A stretch of DNA of 6,353 nt. It comes from an uncultured Phascolarctobacterium sp. Its GTDB lineage: Bacteria > Bacillota > Negativicutes > Acidaminococcales > Acidaminococcaceae. The translations under genes and the position numbers were made by a program. The stretch spans positions 1 to 6,353 of the forward strand of contig CAMFZA010000103.1 of assembly GCA_946002345.1 (NCBI GenBank), in the 5' to 3' direction. Positions within the stretch are counted from its first letter, which is position 1, and every line of letters starts with the position of its first letter. Positions 1 through 6,353 of the stretch are shown one piece after another. Below the pieces are notes generated by a model. That model ran no database searches and was not told where the DNA came from. It worked only from the letters and a program-made list of their open reading frames with translations.

Positions 1-2490
1 CAGCAAGCTACCACTAGCTACACCATTGCCAGCCGCTGTGGTGTATTTGCTAAAACCGATATCCAGCCTCTTTTAAATCAGGGTGCTGCCAAATGTGATT
101 TAGCCGCCAGCATTTTCCATGCCGTGGCCAGTCAGGCTATCACTGGCTTGGCCAAGGGACGCCCCATTGAGGGCAAGGTGCTTTATTTGGGTGGACCCCT
201 TACCTTTATGAGCTGTCTGCGGGACAGCTTTGACAAGCGTCTGGACATTCAAGGCATCTGTCCGGATAACAGCCTGTATTTCGTGGCCATGGGCGCGGCC
301 TTTTGCGCCGAGCACGAGGTGGAGTTTGCCAGCCTGCCAGCGAAGCTGGAGGCGGCCGGCAAGGCTCACACCTTCGAGCATATGGCGCCCCTCTTTAAGG
401 ACGAGGCCGAATACCAGGCCTTTCACGAAAGGCATCTAAAGGACTCCGTAACCATTTCCACGCCGGAAAAGGCCAAAGAGGCCTTCATAGGCATCGACTC
501 CGGCAGCACCACCATCAAAATCGCGGTGATGAGCCCCGCAGGGGAGCTTTTGGATTCCTTCTACCAAAGCAACAAGGGTAATCCGGTGATTGCCGTGCGA
601 GATTACCTTACCAGCTTTTACCAAAAATATCCTCACTGCCAGCTACTGGCCGGAGCCGTTACCGGTTATGGGGAAGATTTGATTCGTCATGCCTTCGGCA
701 TGGACTACGGCATTGTGGAAACCATGGCCCATTTTTATGCCGCCCAGCATTTGGAGCCTCAGGTGGATTTTATTTTGGACATTGGTGGCCAGGATATGAA
801 ATGCCTTAAAATCCACAATGGCGCTATCGATAACATCTTCCTTAACGAAGCCTGCTCCAGCGGCTGTGGCAGCTTTTTGCAGACCTTTGCGGAAATTCTT
901 GGCTACAGTGCGGAGAAATTTGCCCAAATAGGCCTGTTTGCCGACATGCCCGTGGATTTAGGCAGCCGTTGCACAGTTTTTATGAACAGCAGCGTTAAGC
1001 AGGCCCAAAAGGATGGTGCCTCCGTAGCCAATATCAGCGCTGGCCTGTCCATCAGTATCGTGAAAAACGCTTTATACAAGGTTATTCGCCCCAGCAGCAA
1101 GGCGGCCATCGGCCAGCACATTGTAGTGCAGGGGGGCACCTTCCTCAACGATTGCGTGCTGCGGGCCTTTGAGCAGGAAATGGGGCTTAATGTGGTGCGA
1201 CCTAATATTGCAGGACTCATGGGGGCCTATGGTGCCGCCCTCTACGCCCAGCGCCGCTATGAGCTTAAGCCTCAGCCTAGCACTATTATCAGCCTGGAGG
1301 AGCTTAAGAGCTTCCAACATACGGTGAAGGGCGTTACCTGCGGCCTGTGCAATAACCATTGTCATTTAACCATCAACATTTTTGCCAGCGGCAAGCGCTT
1401 TATCAGCGGTAATCGTTGCGAACGCCCCATTACGCATATGGCGCCCCAGGATGATTTGAACCTTTATCGTCAAAAGCTGGAGCTGCTCAAGGCTTTGCCC
1501 AATAACGAAGCGCCGAAGCGTGGCCTTATGGGCATTCCCATGGGTCTCAATATGTACGAGCTGTTGCCCTTCTGGCAGGGATTGCTTAATCATTTAGGCT
1601 TTAGGGTTGTAACCAGCCCCATTGAAGATAAAAGTATTTACCGCAAGGGCCAGAACACCATTCCCAGTGACACAGTCTGCTACCCGGCCAAGCTCATGCA
1701 CGGGCACATTAAATGGCTGCTGGAGCAGGGGCTAGACCACATCTTTTATCCCTGTATGACCTACAATATTCAGGAGCAGGGCACGGAAAACTGCTATAAT
1801 TGCCCGGTGGTGGCCTATTATCCCGAGGTGCTCCACGCCAATATGCGGGAGCTGGGCAAGGCGCACTTTTTCTTTGATTATTTGGGCCTTCTGCACAAAA
1901 AGGTGCTGGTACAAAAGCTTTATGAGCTGTTCCATCCTGAATACCCAGATATTACCAAGGGAGAGCTGCACAAAGCTGTAGACGCCGCCTTTGCTGCCTA
2001 TGACGCCTTTGAAGCTCAGGTTAAGGAGCGGGGTCAAAAAATTATTGCCCTGGCTCGGGCCCAGCATAAGCCCATTGTGGTGCTGGCCGGTCGCCCCTAT
2101 CACATCGACCCCAAGGTTAATCACAGCATCGACCGCCTGATTACCACCATGGGGGCCGCTTTAGTCAGTGAGGATGCCGTCAGCAGTCATATTACACCCC
2201 AGGAGTTGAATGAGGATTTACATGTGCTCAATCAGTGGACCTACCACAGCCGCCTTTATGCTGCTGCTAAATATGTCAGCGAAAACCCTGACACCCACAT
2301 GATTCAGCTAGTAAGCTTCGGCTGTGGCTGTGATGCCATTACCGCCGATGAATGCCGTCGCATCCTGGAGGAGCACGGACGAATTTATACCCAAATCAAG
2401 ATTGATGATATCGACAATCTGGGCGCAGCGAAGATTCGCATTCGTAGCCTTTTCTCCGCAGCCAATTTGTTCGATTTAGATAATCACTAA
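1..2490 (+). CDS. Acyl-CoA dehydratase activase-related protein (tandem ASKHA ATPase + DUF2229 region), 5'-truncated
   Basis: The frame is open from base 1 to TAA at 2488-2490 (829 residues here); the true start lies upstream, because the conserved family block around SRCGVFAKTD sits before the first internal GTG. Residues 1-~130 are the end of a first BcrAD/BadFG-type ASKHA domain. A complete second one follows at ~161-415: phosphate-binding GIDSGSTT (164-171), DIGGQD (260-265), then Cys285 in NEACSSGCG and Cys324 in GSRCTVF, which correspond to the [4Fe-4S] ligands of the HgdC activator. From ~440 comes a DUF2229-type region with CGLCNNHC (Cys447/450/454), GNRC (Cys473), DTVCYP, NCYNCP and FGCGC. 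By family, the ASKHA part should hydrolyse ATP to inject an electron into a 2-hydroxyacyl-CoA dehydratase in the cytoplasm. The next gene supplies the HgdB-like part, which many relatives carry as a C-terminal fusion. The substrate is unknown. The family call is secure, the biological role is not. Confidence 0.93.
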   Translation, partial: QQATTSYTIASRCGVFAKTDIQPLLNQGAAKCDLAASIFHAVASQAITGLAKGRPIEGKVLYLGGPLTFMSCLRDSFDKRLDIQGICPDNSLYFVAMGAAFCAEHEVEFASLPAKLEAAGKAHTFEHMAPLFKDEAEYQAFHERHLKDSVTISTPEKAKEAFIGIDSGSTTIKIAVMSPAGELLDSFYQSNKGNPVIAVRDYLTSFYQKYPHCQLLAGAVTGYGEDLIRHAFGMDYGIVETMAHFYAAQHLEPQVDFILDIGGQDMKCLKIHNGAIDNIFLNEACSSGCGSFLQTFAEILGYSAEKFAQIGLFADMPVDLGSRCTVFMNSSVKQAQKDGASVANISAGLSISIVKNALYKVIRPSSKAAIGQHIVVQGGTFLNDCVLRAFEQEMGLNVVRPNIAGLMGAYGAALYAQRRYELKPQPSTIISLEELKSFQHTVKGVTCGLCNNHCHLTINIFASGKRFISGNRCERPITHMAPQDDLNLYRQKLELLKALPNNEAPKRGLMGIPMGLNMYELLPFWQGLLNHLGFRVVTSPIEDKSIYRKGQNTIPSDTVCYPAKLMHGHIKWLLEQGLDHIFYPCMTYNIQEQGTENCYNCPVVAYYPEVLHANMRELGKAHFFFDYLGLLHKKVLVQKLYELFHPEYPDITKGELHKAVDAAFAAYDAFEAQVKERGQKIIALARAQHKPIVVLAGRPYHIDPKVNHSIDRLITTMGAALVSEDAVSSHITPQELNEDLHVLNQWTYHSRLYAAAKYVSENPDTHMIQLVSFGCGCDAITADECRRILEEHGRIYTQIKIDDIDNLGAAKIRIRSLFSAANLFDLDNH

Positions 2491-2495
2491 AGGAG
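2490..2495 (+). promoter_or_regulatory. Ribosome binding site of the HgdB-like gene
   Basis: AAGGAG overlaps the last base of the upstream TAA stop and lies 8 bases before the ATG at 2504. It fixes the start of the second gene and argues that the two halves are translated separately, possibly by coupled re-initiation. Confidence 0.85.
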
Positions 2496-2503
2496 TTTTT
2501 GCT

Positions 2504-3760
2504 ATGCAAGAAGCTTCCCAAACAAACACCCAAGCTAATTTCGTACCCTTTACAGAGGAAATGCGCCATACCCACACTATTTTGGTGCCCGGCATGCTGC
2601 CCATCCATTTTTCCCTGATGCAGGCCGCCTTCACCAGCTGTGGCTACAAGGTGGAGGTTTTGCAGGACACCAGCCGTGAAGTAGTGGAAACAGGGCTTAA
2701 ATATGTGAACAATGATATTTGTTATCCCGCTCTTTTGGTTATAGGGCAGCTTTTGCATGCCTTGGAAAGCGGCAAGTACGACCTCAATAAAACAGCTCTG
2801 ATTATTACCCAGACCGGGGGTGGTTGTCGTGCCTCCAACTATATTTATCTCTTGCACAAGGCCTTGGAAAAGGCAGGCTTAGCTCATATCCCCGTCATCA
2901 GCCTTAATGTAAATGGCTTGGAAAAGCAGCCCGGCTTCCATCTTAACGCCAGCATGCTGCGCAAATTTCTGGCTGCACTGATTTATGGTGATGCCATTAT
3001 GTATTTGACCAATAAAATCCGCCCTTATGAGGCCATTCAGGGCACCACCGATGCCTTGGCCCAAAAATGGCTGGATAAGCTAAGCGAGGCCTTTACCAGC
3101 GGCAAGGCTCAGGCTCTGAGTAATATGCAAAGGCTCACCAAAGCTCTGGCCAGTGAGTTTGCTAAGGTGCCCATTGTGAACCGTCCTAAAACCAAGGTGG
3201 GCATCGTGGGCGAAATCTACATTAAATATGCGGCTTTGGGCAATAATAATTTGGAAAAATTCCTGCAAAAGCAGGATTGCGAATACATGCTGCCCGGCGT
3301 GCTAAACTTTGTCATGTATTGCGTGGATACATATCTGACCGATTACAAGTTGTACGGCGGTAGCTTCCTTAAATATGGAGCCAACAAGGGTGCCATGTGG
3401 TATTTGAAGCATTTGGAACGCATTCTGCACAACGCCCTGAACACGGTTCCCTTTGCCGCACCGGCCACCTATGAGGAAACTAAGGCTTTGGTCAAGGGCA
3501 TTATCGGCTATGGCAATAATATGGGCGAGGGCTGGCTCTTAACTGCTGAAATGCTGGAGCTGGTCCACAGTGGCTACACCAATATTATTTGCGCCCAGCC
3601 CTTTGGCTGCCTACCCAACCATATTGCCGGCCGAGGTATGATCAACAAAATTAAGGAGATTGCCGAGGAGGCAAATATTCTGGCCCTGGATTACGATGCC
3701 AGCGCCTCTCCTGTCAATCAGGAAAACCGCATCAAGCTGATGCTGGCTACGGCGAAGTAG
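2504..3760 (+). CDS. 2-hydroxyacyl-CoA dehydratase (HgdB-like) subunit, stand-alone
   Basis: This 418-residue cytoplasmic protein matches the C-terminal part of the large fused activase/dehydratase proteins of anaerobes. After a short variable N-terminus (1-~15) it has HTILVPGMLPIHF (24-36), NDICYPALL (Cys73), TQTGGGCRASNY (Cys108) and a C-terminal CAQPFGCLPNHI (Cys363, Cys369), then GRGMINKIKE and a LDYDASASPVNQENR tail. By analogy with HgdB (2-hydroxyglutaryl-CoA dehydratase D component), the invariant cysteines would hold an Fe-S cluster that takes an electron from the activator and drives radical removal of water from a 2-hydroxyacyl-CoA. That activity is inferred; no substrate can be named. 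The gene starts 13 bases after the upstream stop with a good ribosome binding site, so the two form one operon. The length suits a single complete domain with no internal disruption. Confidence 0.9.
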   Translation: MQEASQTNTQANFVPFTEEMRHTHTILVPGMLPIHFSLMQAAFTSCGYKVEVLQDTSREVVETGLKYVNNDICYPALLVIGQLLHALESGKYDLNKTALIITQTGGGCRASNYIYLLHKALEKAGLAHIPVISLNVNGLEKQPGFHLNASMLRKFLAALIYGDAIMYLTNKIRPYEAIQGTTDALAQKWLDKLSEAFTSGKAQALSNMQRLTKALASEFAKVPIVNRPKTKVGIVGEIYIKYAALGNNNLEKFLQKQDCEYMLPGVLNFVMYCVDTYLTDYKLYGGSFLKYGANKGAMWYLKHLERILHNALNTVPFAAPATYEETKALVKGIIGYGNNMGEGWLLTAEMLELVHSGYTNIICAQPFGCLPNHIAGRGMINKIKEIAEEANILALDYDASASPVNQENRIKLMLATAK

Positions 3761-3797
3761 GCTAAGCAAGCGGTGCAAAAATAAACATTTGTTTCGA

Positions 3798-3812
3798 GTA
3801 ACGTTTCGTTAC
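3798..3812. repeat. Small perfect inverted repeat in the convergent intergenic region
   Basis: GTAACG, a TTT loop and CGTTAC form a 6-bp dyad 38 bases after the dehydratase stop. It is not directly followed by a U-run on either strand, so it is probably not a terminator by itself. It might protect the 3' end or be chance. Confidence 0.35.
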
Positions 3813-3823
3813 CCATAAAATAA

Positions 3824-3853
3824 ACCCTTCAATCCTGCTTAGGACTGAAGGGT
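3824..3853. terminator. Intrinsic terminator between convergent genes, probably bidirectional
   Basis: A 13-bp stem (3824-3836 with 3841-3853, one A-C mismatch, loop GCTT) is followed on the + strand by ATTTTTGTTT, ending the dehydratase operon. On the - strand the stem is followed by TTATTTTA, so it could also end the Na/Pi transporter transcript, whose stop codon is about 100 bases away. The + direction is the better-supported one. Confidence 0.8.
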
Positions 3854-3896
3854 ATTTTTGTTTGCGTATGCAGAGGGTGAGGTGGCTTAATTAGCG

Positions 3897-3964
3897 TTGG
3901 GCACCGGTTGGAGCGCAAGCTGTTTGCACCTAAGCTGGTTCTTGCTCAATCAGAAGGTGCCCAA
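3897..3964. repeat. Imperfect long inverted repeat over the 3' end of the Na/Pi transporter gene
   Basis: TTGGGCACC (3897-3905) and GGTGCCCAA (3956-3964) are perfect 9-base inverted arms around the TGA stop (3950-3952). Inside them GAGCGCAAG (3911-3919) can pair with CTTGCTC (3941-3947) with a 2-base bulge. No U-run follows on the - strand, so this is a potential mRNA 3' structure and not a classical terminator. Confidence 0.4.
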
Positions 3965-5557
3965 TACCAGCTGAGCGATGTTTTTGGAATGGTCGCTGAC
4001 GCGCTTCATATTAATCAAAAGCTCCAGCATGACAAAGCCGGCCACGGGCTCACAAACATGCTCGTTGAGGCGCACAATGTGGTTCTTGCGGATAACCTTT
4101 TGATACTGCTTGACCTCTCTACAGAGGCGCACCGCATCCTCCGCAATGACCTTGTCGTTCTTTTCCAGTGCTTCCAGAGCGCGGCCACTGGCCCGCAGCA
4201 CCATTTCGCTAAGCTGGGCCAGCTCCTCCTGTGCTTCGGCAGAAAAATGCACATCGTCCTCGAACATGCGGCGTGCTTTTTTAGCCAGTGTTTCGCCGTG
4301 GTCACCAATACGTTCAATATCGTTAATGGCATGCAAAAGACCTGTGTGACGAATGGAAAGGCTGGCGTCCAACTGGGAGGTGCTCATTTCCGTCAGGTAA
4401 TCGGTTATTTCTCGCTCTAGAGAGTCCACCACGGGTTCATGCTCCAAAACATATTTCACCTTTTCGGCATCAAAGCTTTGGATGGCCTCCATGCCCAAGC
4501 GCACATCCTCCCGAGCCTGGTTACCCATGCGCACCACCTCTTTCACGGCCAGGCTCAGGCCAATGGAGGGAGTGTGGAGCATGGCCTTATCCAAATACAC
4601 GGGGCGGAGGGAAATACCATCGGCATCACCGGGTACAAGACGCTGAATCAGCTTGATGAAGGGGTCCACAAAGGGCATAAAGAGCAGGGTATTGATAATA
4701 TTAAAGGCGGAGTGAGCATTGGCAATTTGGCGGGCAATATCTCCTGACGGAGAAACCAGCATAACGATTTTTATGAACCAGTGCATGAAGACCACGAAGA
4801 TAATACTGCCGATAACGTTAAACATAACATGGGCTACGGCCACTCGACGGGCTGTTAAATTGGCTCGCAGGGAGGCCAGTACTGCGGTGATGCAGGTGCC
4901 AATGTTGTCACCCAAGAGTACGGGGATGGCACCCTCCAGAGGGATGAGGCCCTGACCTGCCATGGCAATCAAAATACCGATGGTGGCGCTACTGGATTGG
5001 ATGAGCACGGTCATCACCGTACCGATAAAGATGCCCAGGAGGGGATTGCTAGAAAAATGGCCGATAAAATCCACAAAGCCCGGGTAGGCTCTAAGGGGCA
5101 TCACAGCGCGTCCCATCATATCCATGCCCAGCATGAGGATACCAAAGCCCAGAATAACCTGACCTAGGTATTTGCCCCGGGCACGCTTGGCCAAAAGCTG
5201 CATCAAAAAACCGATGAAAATCAACACCGTTATATAATTGGATAGCTTAAAGGCGATTAATTGGGCGGTCATGGTGGTGCCCACGTTGGCGCCCATGATG
5301 ATGCCAAAGCCCTGCTTCAGGGTCAAAAGGCCTGCATTAACTAAACCAACGGTCATAACCGTGGTAGCGCCGCTGGCCTGAAGCACGGCAGTGACTACTG
5401 CACCCAAAAGAATACCCATGGCCAACACGCCGGTCATAGCCTCCAAAATCTTTTGTAGCTTGGCACCGGCCGCCTTTTGCAGGCCGTCGCCCATGAGCTG
5501 CATGCCATACATAAATAAAGCAATGCCGCCTAAAAAGCCTAAAAAATAAACTAACAT
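3950..5557 (-). CDS. Na/Pi cotransporter family protein with C-terminal PhoU-like domain
   Basis: The 535-residue product is an inner-membrane protein of the NptA/YjbB (Na+/phosphate symporter, SLC34-like) family. It has a hydrophobic N-terminal ~300 residues with the two inverted family repeats: QASGATT (60-66) with GANVGTT (89-95), and QSSSAT (187-192) with GDNIGT (216-221). Residues ~320-525 are soluble, helical and PhoU-like (for example the SIRHTGLLHAINDIERIGDH stretch), as in many bacterial members. It probably moves phosphate with sodium; direction and regulation cannot be read from sequence, and E. coli YjbB is reported to export phosphate. The ATG at 5557 is chosen because GGAG (5566-5569) lies 8 bases upstream; an in-frame GTG at 5566 would sit right beside that GGAG. 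The gene is monocistronic here, with its own promoter just upstream. Confidence 0.94.
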   Translation of the reverse strand: MLVYFLGFLGGIALFMYGMQLMGDGLQKAAGAKLQKILEAMTGVLAMGILLGAVVTAVLQASGATTVMTVGLVNAGLLTLKQGFGIIMGANVGTTMTAQLIAFKLSNYITVLIFIGFLMQLLAKRARGKYLGQVILGFGILMLGMDMMGRAVMPLRAYPGFVDFIGHFSSNPLLGIFIGTVMTVLIQSSSATIGILIAMAGQGLIPLEGAIPVLLGDNIGTCITAVLASLRANLTARRVAVAHVMFNVIGSIIFVVFMHWFIKIVMLVSPSGDIARQIANAHSAFNIINTLLFMPFVDPFIKLIQRLVPGDADGISLRPVYLDKAMLHTPSIGLSLAVKEVVRMGNQAREDVRLGMEAIQSFDAEKVKYVLEHEPVVDSLEREITDYLTEMSTSQLDASLSIRHTGLLHAINDIERIGDHGETLAKKARRMFEDDVHFSAEAQEELAQLSEMVLRASGRALEALEKNDKVIAEDAVRLCREVKQYQKVIRKNHIVRLNEHVCEPVAGFVMLELLINMKRVSDHSKNIAQLVLGTF

Positions 5558-5565
5558 ATTCCACA

Positions 5566-5569
5566 CTCC
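5566..5569 (-). promoter_or_regulatory. Ribosome binding site of the Na/Pi transporter gene
   Basis: GGAG on the - strand ends 8 bases before the ATG at 5557. This favours that ATG over the GTG located three codons upstream. Confidence 0.7.
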
Positions 5570-5592
5570 GTCCCTGGTTTTGTTAAGTCATT

Positions 5593-5609
5593 GTAAAATC
5601 AAATTTTAC
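5593..5609. promoter_or_regulatory. Palindromic operator candidate at the Na/Pi transporter promoter
   Basis: GTAAAATCAAATTTTAC is a perfect 7-bp dyad with a 3-base centre. It starts about 5 bases downstream of the -10 box, so it covers the predicted transcription start (~5607). That position suits a repressor site, but the binding protein is unknown and AT-rich DNA yields such dyads by chance. Confidence 0.45.
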
Positions 5610-5613
5610 TTAT

Positions 5614-5642
5614 ATTATACATTAAAAAGAGAAGTGCGTAAA
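5614..5642 (-). promoter_or_regulatory. Sigma-A-type promoter of the Na/Pi transporter gene
   Basis: On the - strand a perfect TATAAT (-10, 5614-5619) lies 17 bases from TTTACG (-35, 5637-5642, 4 of 6 consensus). Transcription would begin near 5607, about 50 bases upstream of the ATG. Confidence 0.7.
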
Positions 5643-5649
5643 ATAAAAC

Positions 5650-5664
5650 TGCTCTTTTTGAGCA
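5650..5664 (-). terminator. Small second hairpin after the small-RNA terminator
   Basis: TGCTC and GAGCA flank a 5-base loop directly after the U-run of the preceding terminator, and TTTTATTTT follows on the - strand. It may act as a weak backup that insulates the Na/Pi transporter promoter, whose -35 box lies 8 bases further on. Confidence 0.3.
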
Positions 5665-5785
5665 AAAAAACTACACCGCATGCTTGCGTAGCCATGCGGT
5701 GTAGTTAAGGAGAGGTGTATGATGAAAAGATATGTTTAGGGGGAGTTAGGGAAGATGCCTTTACGTGCTTTGTGGCCTCTTCCTT
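5664..5785 (-). ncRNA. Candidate free-standing small RNA (~120 nt), family not recognised
   Basis: The - strand shows a -10 box at 5792-5797 and, from ~5785, a transcript with three parts. First is a 5' hairpin: GGAAGA pairs with TCTTCC, and after one mismatch GCC pairs with GGC, around a 14-base loop (arms 5774-5783 and 5750-5759). Next is an apparently unpaired C-rich linker (5707-5749) holding ACTCCCCCT and ACCTCTCCTT. Last is a 14-bp terminator stem with a U-run. Both C-rich motifs are complementary to Shine-Dalgarno sequences, a design known from Gram-positive regulatory RNAs such as RsaE. No protein gene occupies the space. I do not recognise an Rfam family, and both expression and targets are inferred. 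Confidence 0.5.
5669..5706 (-). terminator. Strong intrinsic terminator of the candidate small RNA
   Basis: AACTACACCGCATG (5669-5682) pairs perfectly with 5693-5706, a 14-bp stem with a 10-base loop. The A-run at 5664-5670 gives a T7 tract on the - strand. There is no T-run on the + side, so it works leftward. The ABC gene already has its own terminator at 5893-5920, which implies a separate transcription unit ends here. Confidence 0.85.
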
Positions 5786-5791
5786 GGCTCA

Positions 5792-5821
5792 ATTATATTG
5801 TAGCAAATGGTTATGGCTAAA
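5792..5821 (-). promoter_or_regulatory. Candidate promoter of the small RNA
   Basis: On the - strand a perfect TATAAT (5792-5797) has TTTAGC (3 of 6 consensus -35) 18 bases upstream. The -35 match is poor, so the case rests on the -10 box and on the terminator about 85 bases downstream of it. Confidence 0.4.
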
Positions 5822-5892
5822 GTAAGACCAAGTAGTAACGAATTTGTGAAATATACTTTTGTGGGTGTAGGGGCAAAAAAGTACTGCAGCAT
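5822..5892. other. Intergenic DNA with no recognised feature
   Basis: This AT-rich stretch lies between the small-RNA promoter and the ABC gene terminator. I see no ribosome binding site with a credible reading frame, no strong promoter pair and no notable dyad. Confidence 0.5.
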
Positions 5893-5920
5893 AAAAAACA
5901 CCGCCCCATTTAGGGCGGTG
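5893..5920 (-). terminator. Intrinsic terminator of the amino-acid ABC transporter gene
   Basis: CACCGCCC (5899-5906) and GGGCGGTG (5913-5920) form a perfect 8-bp GC-rich stem with a 6-base loop. The A-run at 5893-5898 gives T6 on the - strand, 12 bases after the ABC stop codon. Confidence 0.9.
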
Positions 5921-5932
5921 CGGTAGGTAAGC

Positions 5933-6353
<421 letters not shown>

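Noticed and set aside
124..2490. A start of the first gene at the GTG at 124
   Set aside because: The frame is open to base 1, and conserved family sequence (including CGVFAKTD and DLAASIF) lies upstream, so this codon is internal.
2470..2510. Programmed frameshift joining the two dehydratase genes
   Set aside because: I see no slippery sequence or downstream pseudoknot, and the second gene has its own ribosome binding site and ATG.
3908..4420. A 170-codon + strand reading frame
   Set aside because: It is antisense to the PhoU-like domain of the transporter, has no recognisable family features and no clear ribosome binding site.
5558..5566. GTG start for the Na/Pi transporter, three codons upstream of the ATG
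   Set aside because: The only good Shine-Dalgarno sequence, GGAG, touches this GTG but is spaced ideally for the ATG at 5557.
5718..5738. Tiny + strand frame MMKRYV after AAGGAGAGG, a possible leader peptide
   Set aside because: No + strand gene follows for it to regulate and no + promoter is evident. The same bases fit better as the anti-Shine-Dalgarno motif of the - strand RNA.
5755..5820. A 21-codon + strand frame beginning MPLRALWPLPW
   Set aside because: It has no well-spaced ribosome binding site, and its first half is explained by the 5' hairpin of the candidate small RNA.

Overview
The window looks like chromosomal DNA from an anaerobic Firmicute. A Negativicutes lineage (Acidaminococcaceae-like, for example Phascolarctobacterium or relatives) is my best guess, but it is inferred from gene content and style only and was not tested by any search. 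Pointers are the radical-type 2-hydroxyacyl-CoA dehydratase machinery, which is oxygen-sensitive in characterised members, strong AGGAG-type ribosome binding sites, AT-rich intergenic DNA with sigma-A-like promoters, and hairpin plus U-run terminators. No mobile element, CRISPR array, tRNA or rRNA is visible.

Left half (1-3760, + strand): two tandem genes of the activator/dehydratase superfamily. The first is cut by the window start. It carries the end of one ASKHA ATPase domain, a complete second ASKHA domain with the Fe-S cysteines, and a Cys-rich DUF2229-type region. The second starts 13 bases later with its own ribosome binding site and is a HgdB-like dehydratase subunit. In many anaerobes these parts form one polypeptide of about 1,400 residues, so this is a split version. 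Presumably the ASKHA part uses ATP to pass an electron to the dehydratase part. The physiological substrate is unknown.

Middle (3761-3949): a convergent intergenic region with a terminator hairpin that could serve both strands, and an imperfect dyad over the stop codon of the next gene.

Right half (3950-6353, - strand): a Na+/phosphate cotransporter-family membrane protein with a C-terminal PhoU-like domain, with a good promoter and a 17-bp palindrome at the predicted transcription start. Beyond it is a roughly 375-base gap without a protein gene, then the 3' part of a polar amino-acid ABC transporter ATPase with its own terminator. The gap contains what looks like a free-standing small RNA gene on the - strand. 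It has a -10 box, a 5' hairpin, an unpaired C-rich linker with two anti-Shine-Dalgarno-like motifs, and a strong 14-bp terminator stem with a U-run. This is the most interesting candidate in the window.
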